A stretch of 64,000 nucleotides of DNA from contig JADKHN010000001.1 of the NCBI GenBank assembly GCA_016721725.1, positions 496,001 to 560,000 on the forward strand, written 5' to 3'. Below the pieces are notes generated by a model. The model did no database searches, was not told the origin of the DNA, and saw only the letters and a list, made by a program, of their open reading frames with translations. This DNA is from Chitinophagaceae bacterium (GTDB taxonomy: Bacteria; Bacteroidota; Bacteroidia; Chitinophagales; Chitinophagaceae). Numbering within the stretch: position 1 is the stretch's first letter; every line of letters begins with the position of its first letter. Positions 1-9,351 of this stretch are shown one piece after another. The translations under genes were made by a program, and so were the position numbers.

Positions 1-100
1 TCCACGCTTCATTTTCAAGTCTCCTGATTTACGCGGCCCGATTCATGCCGCAAGACTGGTCTGAATAAACAGCCTGTCTTATCTTTTTTGTTCAATTTCC

Positions 101-790
101 TTACCGTATCTCTTTTAATTCGATCGTCCAGCCCAGGTCCATCTTCAGGATCAGCGGGTTGCTGGAAATGCCATTCACCCAAAGGGTCTTGTTGCCCTTC
201 CCGGATTCTGCATTGCTGATCATAAAACCCTCGATCTTCATGTCCTTGCCTTTCACTTTCACCACAGGCAATACCTCGTCCTGCTCCGGGCGGTAAAAGG
301 TTTCCGGACTCCCATTGTCGAAGGTCATGACCGTTTTCTTGTCCGGCATATCCGAGAAGTTCTTGCCGGACAACCATACTGTACAGGCATCGGTCAGTTT
401 GAGTTCTCCTCCACCGAAGTAATTCTTATAAAGGGTGGATTCGCTCCTTGCCTGTCCGGAAATGACCACATGTCCTTTGAGGTTGACCGGATCGGTCATC
501 TCATAATTGAAATCAATCCCGTTCTCATAGCTTTCGTCGTTGATGGTCACGATAAAATCATATTCCTTGCCATTGGCATTGACATGGTAAACGAGTTTAT
601 CGCCGCGTTTCAGATCATATAAAGAACTGCCGCCATCCTCATTCCGGATCATGAGGGGCATAACGATCGGACTTTTCTTTTTGACGACCGTCTTGGTGGT
701 TGCCGATTTCGGTTTGGCGCTGCCGGTCTGGGCGTTGGAACTGAATGCCAGTCCGCATAAAGCCACCATTAAGGATAAGATTGTTTTCAT
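101..790 (-). CDS. secreted protein of unknown function
   Basis: I do not recognise a family. The 229-residue product starts with a clear signal peptide (about residues 1-20, ending SNAQ), followed by a Thr/Lys-rich linker to about residue 40. The rest is mixed polar sequence with no cysteine pair or catalytic motif I can name, so it is probably periplasmic or surface exposed. The ATG start is supported by the signal peptide directly behind it. A near-consensus Bacteroidota -7 box (TTAATTTG, 7 of 8) lies on the minus strand at 811-818. It is divergent from the gene at 913, which also encodes a secreted protein. Confidence 0.75.
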   Translation of the reverse strand: MKTILSLMVALCGLAFSSNAQTGSAKPKSATTKTVVKKKSPIVMPLMIRNEDGGSSLYDLKRGDKLVYHVNANGKEYDFIVTINDESYENGIDFNYEMTDPVNLKGHVVISGQARSESTLYKNYFGGGELKLTDACTVWLSGKNFSDMPDKKTVMTFDNGSPETFYRPEQDEVLPVVKVKGKDMKIEGFMISNAESGKGNKTLWVNGISSNPLILKMDLGWTIELKEIR

Positions 791-888
791 TGATTTAATT
801 TTATGGAACGCAAATTAAGACACCTTCCTGCTCAGGCCATACCCTCAGGACGGTATTTATTTGATGCCCGGAAAAATCATACATCGGA

Positions 889-896
889 TATATTTG
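889..896 (+). promoter_or_regulatory. TAnnTTTG promoter -7 box
   Basis: TATATTTG matches the Bacteroidota -7 consensus at all fixed positions. It predicts a transcript start near 903, only about 10 bases before the ATG at 913. No clear -33 TTG lies at the right distance. Confidence 0.5.
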
Positions 897-912
897 CAAT
901 AAAACTCCGAAC

Positions 913-1455
913 ATGAAACAGGCGATCAGCATCCTCTTTTGTCTATTTATTCTTCAGGCCGGCCTTAAGGCATTGAATCATCCTGATACCAGCGCCTTTC
1001 CCCGCGACTTCATCGGTAACTGGAAAGGCAAACTGCAATGGTTCGAGGCGGGTAAGCCCACTCGGGAAATCAGTATGCAACTGATCATTCAACCAGTCGA
1101 CAGTATCGGGCTGTATACCTGGCAGATCATCTATGGTGACGAGGGTAAAGACAACCGGCCATATATACTGAAAGCCGTTAACAGCGATGCCGGGCATTGG
1201 GTGGTGGACGAAGGAGACGGGATCCTTCTCGACAGTTATGTACATGGCAATTCCATCCACGGGGCCTTTACCGTCCAGGGAAGCACCGTCGTGGATAATT
1301 ATACGATCGAGGACGGCAAAATGAAAGTGGAATACCTCACCATCCGGCTGGGAGAAAAGAAAACGAGTGGAAAAGGCACGGAAGACACACCTTATGTGGA
1401 CAGTTACCGGGTGGCTGCCTACCAGTCGGGCGTATTGAGTAAAATAGGAAAATGA
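913..1455 (+). CDS. secreted protein of unknown function, lipocalin-like start
   Basis: This 180-residue protein has a signal peptide (about residues 1-20) and then a beta-rich body. Just after the signal comes FIGNWKGKLQW, which resembles the opening strand of small lipocalin-like or DUF-type beta barrels, but this similarity is weak and the function is unknown. A perfect -7 promoter box lies 17 bases upstream, giving a very short leader. The gene stands alone: the next gene, lutB, is 176 bases downstream beyond an inverted repeat. Confidence is high that it is a gene and low for any role. Confidence 0.75.
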   Translation: MKQAISILFCLFILQAGLKALNHPDTSAFPRDFIGNWKGKLQWFEAGKPTREISMQLIIQPVDSIGLYTWQIIYGDEGKDNRPYILKAVNSDAGHWVVDEGDGILLDSYVHGNSIHGAFTVQGSTVVDNYTIEDGKMKVEYLTIRLGEKKTSGKGTEDTPYVDSYRVAAYQSGVLSKIGK

Positions 1456-1457
1456 TC

Positions 1458-1564
1458 TTTTACCACAAAGTGCACGAAGAAGGGGATTCACAAAGAAACA
1501 CAGAGAGGTACTATTTTTTTCTTTGTGGTACTTTGTCCATTTACTCCGTGTCCTTTGTGGTAAA
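1458..1564. repeat. imperfect inverted repeat of ACCACAAAG type
   Basis: The left arm at 1458-1478 (TTTACCACAAAG then TGCACGAAG) matches the reverse complement of 1544-1564 at 18 of 21 positions. Further CACAAAG and CTTTGTGG words lie between the arms. It fills the gap between the gene ending at 1455 and lutB and could fold as RNA, but there is no U-run of terminator type. Confidence 0.6.
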
Positions 1565-1631
1565 ATTATCTGCCCTTAATGAATGGTTCCTATCCAATCG
1601 AGGTTGAATTATAACTTATCTTCGCAGCTGC

Positions 1632-3011
1632 ATGCAAGAAACCGCCAAAACCTTCATAGCCAAGAGCAGCATCAAGGCCGCCGACCTGGAACACCGGCGC
1701 AAGATCAATTTCAATATCGGCAAGTACAATGACGTGGTGCCCAAAGGCAAGGAACAGTTCGCCGATCTTCACCTGGCCAGGGAAAGGGCCAAGAACCTGA
1801 AATGGCGGGCCATTGAAACGCTCGACCAGCAACTCGAGGAATTCGAACTCAACTTCAGTAAACGCGGAGGCAGGGTGATCTGGGCTGAGAACGCCCAACA
1901 GGCCATCGACGAGATCCTCGCCATCTGCCGGGAAAAGAATTGCAAGACCCTCGTGAAGAGCAAGAGCATGGTCACTGAAGAGATCCACCTCAACGCGGCG
2001 CTCGAAAAGAACGGCATCGAAAGCATCGAGACCGACCTTGGCGAATACATCCAGCAACTGGATGGCGAAGCCCCCTACCATATCGTGACCCCGGCCATGC
2101 ACAAAAGCAAGGAAGATGTGGCCCGGCTGTTCAATCAAAAACTGGGCACACCGATCAGTCTCACTCCCGAAGAACTGACCCAGGTGGCCCGGAAGATATT
2201 GCGTGAAAAATATGTACAGGCAGAAGTTGGGGTCACCGGCGCCAATTTCATCATCAGTGATATCGGCGCCATCGCCGTTACGGAAAATGAAGGCAATGCC
2301 AGGTTAAGTTGTGCTTTTCCAAAAACTCATATCGTGGTAGTGGGCATTGAAAAGATGATCCCCTCCATGACCGACCTCGGTCTGTTCTGGCCCCTGCTGG
2401 CCACCTATGGTACCGGTCAGCAGATCACGGTGTATAATACCCTTGTCACCGGCCCCAGGCAGGAAAACGAAACCGACGGACCGGAAGAGATGGTGGTGAT
2501 CCTTCTCGATAACGGCCGGACCAATATCTTAAAGAACCCCAAACAAAGGGAAAGCCTGTACTGCATCCGCTGTGGCGCCTGTCTCAATGCCTGTCCCATC
2601 TATAAGAATATCGGCGGTCACGCTTATGGCGCAACCTACAGCGGGCCCATCGGAAGTGTCATCACCCCGCATTTGCAAGGCATGGAAGACTACAAGCACC
2701 TGAGCTTCGCCTCTTCCCTTTGCGGCAACTGCACGGAAGTATGTTCGGTCAAGATCAATCTTCATGAATTGTTGCTGGAGAACCGACACGAATCCGTGGC
2801 AGAAGGACTCACCACGTTCTCCGAACGCATGGCCTGGAAGATCTGGAAACTGGCCTGCCTGAAAAGAGGACTCATGAACATGGGTAGCGGCAAGCTCAAA
2901 AACAAAGTGGTGAACGGACTTTTCAAAGGCTGGAAAGAAAACAGGTCGGAACTGGAATTCAGTGCAAAGACCTTTAATCAACTTTGGAAGGAAAGGTACA
3001 AGAAGGGATAA
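1632..3011 (+). CDS. lutB: LutB-type iron-sulfur protein of lactate utilisation
   Basis: LutB is the iron-sulfur subunit of the LutABC system that oxidises L-lactate to pyruvate at the inner face of the membrane. The 459-residue product has the LUD domain (about residues 60-290) and two ferredoxin-type clusters. The first is CIRCGACLNACP near residue 311 and the second is CGNCTEVC near residue 365, the latter with three of the usual four cysteines visible in the motif. Length fits the family. A TATCTTCG box (7 of 8) at 1617-1624 lies just before the ATG. LutC is encoded 17.5 kb away at 20538, and LutA is not in the window, so the usual operon is split here. Alternatives such as ferredoxin-domain LUD proteins of other roles are less likely. 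Confidence 0.92.
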   Translation: MQETAKTFIAKSSIKAADLEHRRKINFNIGKYNDVVPKGKEQFADLHLARERAKNLKWRAIETLDQQLEEFELNFSKRGGRVIWAENAQQAIDEILAICREKNCKTLVKSKSMVTEEIHLNAALEKNGIESIETDLGEYIQQLDGEAPYHIVTPAMHKSKEDVARLFNQKLGTPISLTPEELTQVARKILREKYVQAEVGVTGANFIISDIGAIAVTENEGNARLSCAFPKTHIVVVGIEKMIPSMTDLGLFWPLLATYGTGQQITVYNTLVTGPRQENETDGPEEMVVILLDNGRTNILKNPKQRESLYCIRCGACLNACPIYKNIGGHAYGATYSGPIGSVITPHLQGMEDYKHLSFASSLCGNCTEVCSVKINLHELLLENRHESVAEGLTTFSERMAWKIWKLACLKRGLMNMGSGKLKNKVVNGLFKGWKENRSELEFSAKTFNQLWKERYKKG

Positions 3012-3039
3012 TTAGTTAATGGATAATGCCGGCCGGCTT

Positions 3040-3170
3040 CCCCCTGGTCGGTATCTTCTCGGACCGGAACTATTTACCCCCTGGTCGGTGTCTTCACCGA
3101 CCGGAATGAATTCAACCAATAGCCAATTCGCCTTTTTTATACCCTGGCCGGTGTCTTCACCGGCCGGAAC
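3040..3170. repeat. three GGTCGGTG hairpin repeats in a row
   Basis: Three related units lie downstream of lutB, each flanked by CCCCT or ACCCT on the left and GGAA on the right. Units 2 and 3 form perfect 8-bp stems with a TCTT loop: GGTCGGTG/CACCGACC at 3083-3102 and GGCCGGTG/CACCGGCC at 3146-3165. The compensating T-to-C and A-to-G changes in unit 3 keep the pairing. Unit 1 at 3046-3065 is degenerate. A fourth copy sits at 29876-29904. Confidence 0.8.
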
Positions 3171-3224
3171 TAATGCATGATAGAAAAATAAGATTCTGAC
3201 CGGACTTCTTTATTTTGTGATGAA

Positions 3225-4537
3225 ATGATCCTGGTCTACGCCCATACCACCTCACCCCGCTTACAATACATCTGTAATTTTGTCTTCGGCGAATTAATGG
3301 GAACAAAATTTGAGATCACCATTGATTCAGAAGCATTCAAAGCGCATCCGGGAGTCAGGGTCAATTACAGTGACAGGATGATCGGGACGGATTGTTTATG
3401 GATCAGGAACCATTCTCTCTTATTTGAAGAGGTCATCATCCCCCAACAGGTAAACTGTTTTCGGCACAATGATCAACCTGCTTTTTCAGATCCAATCCAG
3501 GTTCTTATCCCTTCGATGTGCTGGCAGCCAGTTTTTACCTGGTCAGCCGTTATGAAGAATACCTGCCACATCAGAAGGACTATTATGGCCGATACGCCCA
3601 TGAGAATTCTTTAGCTCATACAGAAGGATTTTTGAAAATACCCCTGGTCAACCACTGGATCAACCACCTCGCTGAAGCGATCCATACAATATTTCCGGCT
3701 TTCATCCCCCGGTTTCCTGCTTTCAGCTTCTTACCAACCTACGATATCGATATCGCTTATTCCTATCAGCACAAAGGATGGCTGCGTAATATCGGAGGCT
3801 TTTTAAGATCCCCATCCCTGGACCGGATCAGGGTGCTGGCCGGAATGGAAAAGGATCCCTTTGACGCCTACGACTGGATGGATGAATTGCATGAACAGAA
3901 CGGATTGCACCCATTGTATTTTTTCCTGGTTTCCGCCCGGAACGGAACCTATGATAAAAACATCCTTCCCCATAAAGAGGCCATGTGGAAACTGGTGAGA
4001 CGGCACGCTTCGAAATACGCCATCGGCTTGCATCCTTCCTGGCAAAGCGGCGACCATCCTTCATTGCTGAAGAAGGAAAAAGAACAACTGGAAGCGATGG
4101 CTCAAGCCGGTCAGGCCACTCAAAGTGGCCAGACCGGCTTGAGCCTTTCCCGTCAGCATTATATCCGATTCAGCCTGCCCCGCACCTTCCAGCATCTCCT
4201 CGCCGCAGGCATCACCGATGACTATTCGATGGGCTATGGCAGCATCAATGGTTTCAGGGCTTCGGTGGCCTCCTCCTTTTACTGGTACGACCTGGAAAAG
4301 GAAGAACAAACCTGCCTGCACTTACACCCTTTCTGTTTCATGGAAGCCAATTCTTTTTACGAACAAAAACAATACGCAAATGAGACCTATGATGAGATGA
4401 ACCATTACCTGAAGGCCTGTAAACAAATCAATGGAACACTCATCACCATCTGGCACAATAATTTTTTAGGTTCGGGAAAGGATACCCAGGAATGGAAAGA
4501 CCTGTATTCCCGTTTTATTGCTCAGGTTCTGCAATGA
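3225..4537 (+). pseudogene. polysaccharide deacetylase-like protein, broken by a -1 frameshift
   Basis: Two reading frames join into one product of about 437 residues. The first runs from the ATG at 3225 to about 3484, the second from there to 4537. The join reads DQPAF then FRSNPGSYPFDVLAASFYLVSRYEEYLPH in the next frame, restored if the T-run at 3482-3486 had six bases instead of five. The second part has the TYDIDIAYSYQHKG region and the late WHNN segment typical of Bacteroidota polysaccharide-deacetylase-like proteins with a DUF7033-type N-terminus; I infer that family from the motifs. Codons 4100-4144 are an inserted hairpin repeat. The 3' end overlaps the convergent EamA gene by 23 bases. 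It may be truly inactive or the break may be a sequencing error. Confidence 0.75.
4100..4144. repeat. bipartite hairpin repeat inside a coding region
   Basis: A 45-base near-perfect palindrome. Outer arms are GCTCAAGCCGGTC (4100-4112) and GACCGGCTTGAGC (4132-4144). Next come single A residues facing each other (4113 and 4131), inner arms GGCCACT and AGTGGCC, and a CAA loop (4121-4123). It starts exactly on a codon boundary and is 15 codons long, so it reads through as Ala/Gln/Gly/Thr/Ser-rich residues. The architecture matches the copies at 42371-42403 and 63690-63722. Confidence 0.85.
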
Positions 4538-5456
4538 TCTTTTCGCGGTTTCGTTTGATGCTGTAGTTGACCAGGAAAACGCCCGCCAGCGTGACGATGG
4601 CTCCCCACAAAATATAGATGGTCAGCTTCTCATGCAACACGATCGCCGCGGTCACCATGGCCACCAGGGGATTGACATAGGCATAAAGGGAGGAAATGGC
4701 CGCGGGCAATTTCTTCATGGAATAGATAAAAGCAACAAAACTCAGAATGGACCCGGCCAGCACCAGGTAGGCGATCACACCCCAGGCGGTGGCTGACAGG
4801 CTTTGAATAGCTACTGTAGGTTGAGTGGTCTCCGCCACAATGGCCAGGATGAATGAACCGATCAGCATCTGCCATCCCGTGGCGTAATAGGGATTGAGTT
4901 TGACCTTGTTTCGCGTGATGACCACGGTTCCAACACTCCAGGACAACATAGCGACAACAGAAAGCAAGACCCCAAATAGGAATCCTTCCGTGCGATGATG
5001 AAATGCGTTTTCATAGAACACGATGCCGATTCCGGTGATCCCCAGCAACAAACCAATGAATGTGAGAATGGTCAGATTGCGGTTCTTGAAAAACAGCATT
5101 TCAATGACCACCACACTCAGCGGATACAGCGCTCCCACCAATGCGCTCAATCCGGTGGGTATGAACTGCAGGCTCCAGGTACTCAGCCCGTTGGCAAAAA
5201 CGAACATGAGCAGGGCCATGATCAGCAACCAGATGAATTCCTTTTTGGTGGGGAGGGGTAGTTTTTTATAGACCATGAAGAAGACCACGAAACATAGTCC
5301 GGCGATGAATTGCCGGATATAAGCCATCTGGAGGGCCGGCAATTCTGCCACACCGATCTTGCTGGCTACCCAGGTGGTACCCCAGACGATGCTGGTGATG
5401 CTCAGGGCCAGGTATCCACCCGCCTTCCCCTTGGGCAATTTATTGGTGATGCTCAT
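4515..5456 (-). CDS. EamA-family (DMT) membrane transporter
   Basis: A 313-residue inner-membrane protein of the drug/metabolite transporter superfamily. It shows about ten hydrophobic segments in two homologous EamA halves (about residues 12-140 and 160-300). The first half opens with SIVWGTTWVASKIG, the usual start of the family. Such proteins export amino acids, nucleosides or other small metabolites, and the substrate cannot be read from sequence. It lies 14 bases downstream of purH on the same strand, so it may be co-transcribed with it. Its 3' end overlaps the convergent deacetylase-like gene. Confidence 0.9.
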   Translation of the reverse strand: MSITNKLPKGKAGGYLALSITSIVWGTTWVASKIGVAELPALQMAYIRQFIAGLCFVVFFMVYKKLPLPTKKEFIWLLIMALLMFVFANGLSTWSLQFIPTGLSALVGALYPLSVVVIEMLFFKNRNLTILTFIGLLLGITGIGIVFYENAFHHRTEGFLFGVLLSVVAMLSWSVGTVVITRNKVKLNPYYATGWQMLIGSFILAIVAETTQPTVAIQSLSATAWGVIAYLVLAGSILSFVAFIYSMKKLPAAISSLYAYVNPLVAMVTAAIVLHEKLTIYILWGAIVTLAGVFLVNYSIKRNREKIIAEPEQ

Positions 5457-5470
5457 GATTTAAAGATCAG

Positions 5471-6976
5471 CTAGTGTTTAAAATGCCTTTGTCCGGTGAT
5501 GACCATGGCCAGCTGGTTGCCCTGGCAATAGTCGACCGAATCCTTATCGCGGATGGAACCACCCGGTTGAATGAAAGCGCTGATACCCGCGGCATGGGCG
5601 ATCTTCACACAATCATCAAAAGGAAAGAACGCGTCGCTGGCCAGCACTGCGCTATGCAGGTCGAAATTGAATTGACCGGCTTTTTCAATGGCTTGCCGCA
5701 GCGAATCGATACGGGAAGTTTGTCCGCAGCCTTTTCCGATCAGCTGCTTATGCTTGACCAACGCGATGGCATTACTTTTCAGGTGCTTGCATACCAGGTT
5801 GGCAAAAGCCAGGTCTGCTTTTTCTTCGGCCGTGGTCTCACGTCCGCCGGCTTCTTTCCATTCCGTAAAATTGCCTTTATCCTGTTGCTGTACGAGGAGG
5901 CCGTTCAAAACGGAACGGGACTGGAAGGGATTATCCAATCCTTTTTTTTGCTGCAAGAGGATGCGGTTCTTCTTTGTCTTTAATATACCGAGCGCATCAG
6001 CATCAAAGGATGGAGCCAGGAGGACTTCAAAGAAGATCTCGTTGATGGCTTCAGCAGTGGCCTTGTCGACCGGGGCATTACATACCAGTACACCACCGAA
6101 TGCGCTTTCGGGATCTCCTGCCAGGGCGGCTTCCCAGGCGTCCAATACCGTTGGCCGGGAAGCGATCCCGCAGACATTGGTATGCTTGATGATGGCAAAA
6201 CAGGTTTCGCTGAATTCCTGGATGATCTGCAGGGCCGCGTCCACATCCACAAGATTATTATAGGACAATTCCTTCCCATTCAGCTGATCGAATACCTCTG
6301 CGGTATCTCCATAGAAAACACCCTGCTGATGCGGATTTTCGCCATAGCGCAAAACCGATTTATTGACGCCGAACGGACTCGGGAACGCTGTTCCATTGAA
6401 GTAATTCGAGATAGCCATATCATAACCGGTACAAACATCAAAGGCCTTGATGGCGAAAGTCCTTCGCTGATCCAGGGTGGTCGTTCCTTCCTGCTCTTTC
6501 AGGATCTGCTCCAGGAGGGCATAATCTTTTTTGGCGGCCACCACCACCACATCGCGATGGTTCTTGGCGGCCGCACGGATCATGGAAGGTCCGCCGATAT
6601 CGATCTTTTCGATGATCAGTTTTTCATCGGTCGTCGATCTAACGGTTTCCTCAAAAGGATAGAGGTCAACAATGACCAGGTCGATCTCGGGAATATGATA
6701 TTCCTTCATTTCGCTCAGGTCGTTCTCATTGTCCCTCCTTCCCAGGATGCCGCCAAAAACAGAAGGATGCAGGGTCTTCACCCTTCCCCCCAATATGGAA
6801 GGATAAGTGGTCAGCGATTCAACCGGCACGCAGGGAACCTGAAGTTCCTCAATGAACTTTTGCGTACCCCCTGTTGAATAAATGGTGATCCCCAATTGGT
6901 GTAGCTGACTAATGATCCTTTCCAGCCCATCTTTATAGAACACAGAAATGAGCGCAGATCGTATTTTTTTGTTCAT
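5471..6976 (-). CDS. purH: bifunctional AICAR formyltransferase / IMP cyclohydrolase
   Basis: PurH carries out the last two steps of de novo purine synthesis in the cytoplasm: formylation of AICAR by 10-formyl-THF and ring closure to IMP. The 501-residue length is normal. The N-terminal MGS-like cyclohydrolase domain (about residues 1-190) has the STGGT motif. The transformylase domain follows with KHTNVCG near residue 260, where the common consensus is KHxNPCG. The C-terminus has the SDAFFPFDD and QPGGSIRD motifs. It lies 11 bases downstream of comEC on the same strand, and the EamA gene follows 14 bases later. I see no purine riboswitch or PurR-type operator. Confidence 0.97.
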   Translation of the reverse strand: MNKKIRSALISVFYKDGLERIISQLHQLGITIYSTGGTQKFIEELQVPCVPVESLTTYPSILGGRVKTLHPSVFGGILGRRDNENDLSEMKEYHIPEIDLVIVDLYPFEETVRSTTDEKLIIEKIDIGGPSMIRAAAKNHRDVVVVAAKKDYALLEQILKEQEGTTTLDQRRTFAIKAFDVCTGYDMAISNYFNGTAFPSPFGVNKSVLRYGENPHQQGVFYGDTAEVFDQLNGKELSYNNLVDVDAALQIIQEFSETCFAIIKHTNVCGIASRPTVLDAWEAALAGDPESAFGGVLVCNAPVDKATAEAINEIFFEVLLAPSFDADALGILKTKKNRILLQQKKGLDNPFQSRSVLNGLLVQQQDKGNFTEWKEAGGRETTAEEKADLAFANLVCKHLKSNAIALVKHKQLIGKGCGQTSRIDSLRQAIEKAGQFNFDLHSAVLASDAFFPFDDCVKIAHAAGISAFIQPGGSIRDKDSVDYCQGNQLAMVITGQRHFKH

Positions 6977-6987
6977 GGAAACGGCAG

Positions 6988-9087
6988 TTATAGGTCCGTA
7001 ATAAAGGCCCCTTTTTCAGGAATAGAATGACACCGCAAATGTAGCGCTTCAGCTTCTTTCAGCCATTTGTCAATTTTCCACAAACTGTTAGAAGCATCCA
7101 GGATATAGAGCCGGCAATTGAATATAACGTTCAACCGCGCCAGACTGATGCCGGGGTTACGGGATATTATGATGAAGTCGATGTCAAATTTCTTTCCTGT
7201 TTCAATGTAACGGATATCATGTTCAATGACTGCGAAACGGATCTGGTGATAGTGGTAAATATAATTTCGCTTAGCAAGGCCGGCCAAGCTATCCTGGCGA
7301 TATTTAAGCTGAAAAAGGGTCCTGGAAGGTTTCAGGTTAAAATTGCTGAGCATGCCGTCTGCGAGCAAACTACTGTCACCAATGAAACGGTACTCATGGC
7401 CGTTGATGATATCGATCGCCTGGTATTTAGGCACCTGGTAAACCACCAGTTTACGCTGATGTACAAAACGCCATTCGTTAACCGCCTGTAAAACGGTAAA
7501 ACAAAACAGACTGATCAACGCGAGAAACAAAGGCGTCTTTTTCCTGCCAAGCAACCAAAAAGCAAATCCGCCGACTACCCCATACAACAAGACCGTAGAA
7601 TAAAGACCAGCGGGAATTTCGTCCCATACCGCGTATGGCAATTGATTCACCCAACGGATAAAACCGTTCATGAGGCGGATCAGCCAGGTATTCACCATGC
7701 CGGCGAACTGCCCGGCATAAGGTATCCAGGAAACGGCCAGCAAGATCAACTCGGCGTAGAGTATGAGACCGGATAAAGGCACAATGAACAAATTGGCCAG
7801 CAGGAACAGGACCGGGAATTGGTGAAAATAATAGAGGCAAACGGGAAAGGTGAAGACCTGGGCGGCCAAGGTCACTGAAGCAAGTTGCCAGATCTTATCG
7901 GCCCATTTGAATTTCAGGTAAACAGCCTGGTATAGCGGTCGCTGGAAAAGGAGAATGCCGGCAACCGCCAGGTAGGATAACTGAAAGCCCACATCCCATA
8001 AATAAGCCGGGTTCCAGCAAAGCAATACAAAGGCCGAAGCGGCCAGGGAATTATAGACCGAAGAGGGACGGATGAAATTTTTTCCAATGCTGATAAAACT
8101 GAACATGACCGCTGCCCTGAGCACGGATGGAGAAGCTCCGGTGAGTAATGAAAAGAACCAAAGACAGGCCAGTATCAAAATCACCTGTGCCAGTTTTGAA
8201 CGATTGATACCCGGCATCCATTTGAATAAACCCACCAGCAACAGGTAGATCAGGGCCAGGTGCATACCCGATATCGCAATGATGTGCACCACCCCCGTAT
8301 TGCTGTATGCCTGTACCAGGTCCTTATCCAGGTCGTTGGTATAGCCGATGAGCAGGGCTTCGGCGATACCCAGCACTTCTTTATCGGCCGGGAGATGCCT
8401 GCGCAGCACATCCAGAATTTTTTCCCTGGCCGTTGTGATGAATTGATTGAAACGACCAATGTTTCCATTTCCAATGAACTTCCATTCCTTTTGCCTGACA
8501 TAGGCCCGGTGATACCATTGATGCAAGGCGGCGTATTGACGGTAGTCAAAGGCCCCGGGGTTGCCCGGGTTACTGATCGCCTGCAAAGGTTTATTGATCG
8601 CCAAACGGTCGCCAGGTCGCAGTCGCATCGAAAGTGAATCCTTAAAAAAATACAGGAGGATCTTTCCACTGGTTTTCTGCAACCGGCCCTGGTGCCAGAT
8701 CGATTCCACAATGGCTTCCGTTTTATAAGTTGAAGCTTTTTCGGTCAGGGGTTCTGCCAGTCTGACCATCAGGATATCCCCTTCCCGGTAATGATTCCCA
8801 TACCATCGCTGATCATTTTTTGGATCATTCATCCTGGTGATGAACAGTCCCAGCGAGATCAATAATCCGTTCAGCAACAAACCCTGGATCAGTCTCCATT
8901 GAAAACGGATCGATATAGGCAGAAAACCGATGAGCAGGGTCGCAATGAAAAATCCAAAAAAAACAAAGAGGACAAAAGGCAATGGTAATGGGTCATACCA
9001 TTGAATGATGATCCCAGCCATAAAAGGCCATAGCAGCCGGAAAAAAGGAACAGGTTTCCAAAGGGGAATTCGCGGGGTACGGGGCAT
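6988..9087 (-). CDS. comEC: ComEC/Rec2-family DNA uptake channel
   Basis: ComEC forms the inner-membrane channel through which single-stranded DNA enters during natural transformation. The 699-residue product has an N-terminal DUF4131-like region with early membrane segments. The Competence domain core follows (about residues 225-500), including GYTNDLDKDLVQAYSNTGVVHIIAISGMHL. The C-terminal part (about 520-699) is short and lacks the HxHxDH metallo-beta-lactamase motif of longer ComEC proteins. The start is not certain: a weak -7 box (TACATTCG on the minus strand, 9091-9098) would place the transcript start almost at the ATG. No other competence gene is in the window. Confidence 0.9.
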   Translation of the reverse strand: MPRTPRIPLWKPVPFFRLLWPFMAGIIIQWYDPLPLPFVLFVFFGFFIATLLIGFLPISIRFQWRLIQGLLLNGLLISLGLFITRMNDPKNDQRWYGNHYREGDILMVRLAEPLTEKASTYKTEAIVESIWHQGRLQKTSGKILLYFFKDSLSMRLRPGDRLAINKPLQAISNPGNPGAFDYRQYAALHQWYHRAYVRQKEWKFIGNGNIGRFNQFITTAREKILDVLRRHLPADKEVLGIAEALLIGYTNDLDKDLVQAYSNTGVVHIIAISGMHLALIYLLLVGLFKWMPGINRSKLAQVILILACLWFFSLLTGASPSVLRAAVMFSFISIGKNFIRPSSVYNSLAASAFVLLCWNPAYLWDVGFQLSYLAVAGILLFQRPLYQAVYLKFKWADKIWQLASVTLAAQVFTFPVCLYYFHQFPVLFLLANLFIVPLSGLILYAELILLAVSWIPYAGQFAGMVNTWLIRLMNGFIRWVNQLPYAVWDEIPAGLYSTVLLYGVVGGFAFWLLGRKKTPLFLALISLFCFTVLQAVNEWRFVHQRKLVVYQVPKYQAIDIINGHEYRFIGDSSLLADGMLSNFNLKPSRTLFQLKYRQDSLAGLAKRNYIYHYHQIRFAVIEHDIRYIETGKKFDIDFIIISRNPGISLARLNVIFNCRLYILDASNSLWKIDKWLKEAEALHLRCHSIPEKGAFITDL

Positions 9088-9165
9088 GGCCGAATGTAAA
9101 TGACCGGGGAAAGATTTTTATTGATGAATTAAACCGGGTAGCTGGTTTTTTTCTGCGTTTTAGGT

Positions 9166-9260
9166 GGGCTAAAGCCCGGAAAACTTTGGGGCATTTCTAT
9201 CCCCGCTCTAAAGAGCGGGGCAATGCATAAAGAGCGGGGCAATGCATGAAGAGCAGAGAA
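9166..9260. repeat. AGCGGGGCAATGCAT repeats and small hairpins downstream of the ORF6N gene
   Basis: GGGCT-AA-AGCCC (9166-9177) and CCCCGCTCT-AA-AGAGCGGGG (9201-9220) are perfect hairpins with two-base loops. They are followed by two further copies of the unit AGAGCGGGGCAATGCAT or a decayed form of it. The comEC-ORF6N gap (9088-9351) holds these repeats and no gene. Hairpins of the same design lie on the other side of the ORF6N gene. Confidence 0.75.
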
Positions 9261-9351
9261 ACAAATAAGGAGCGGGGCAATTTTTGTCCCTTGAAACAAG
9301 GATTTTTGGGGTGAAATCATCATTTCAATCTGTATGCTGAATCCGGTTAAA

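Noticed and set aside
1..12. Possible start of a minus-strand gene (ATG at 12-10, MKRG) preceded by AGGAGA
   Set aside because: Only four codons are inside the window, too few to support a gene.
3040..3170. CRISPR array
   Set aside because: Units are self-complementary, irregularly spaced and there are no cas genes.
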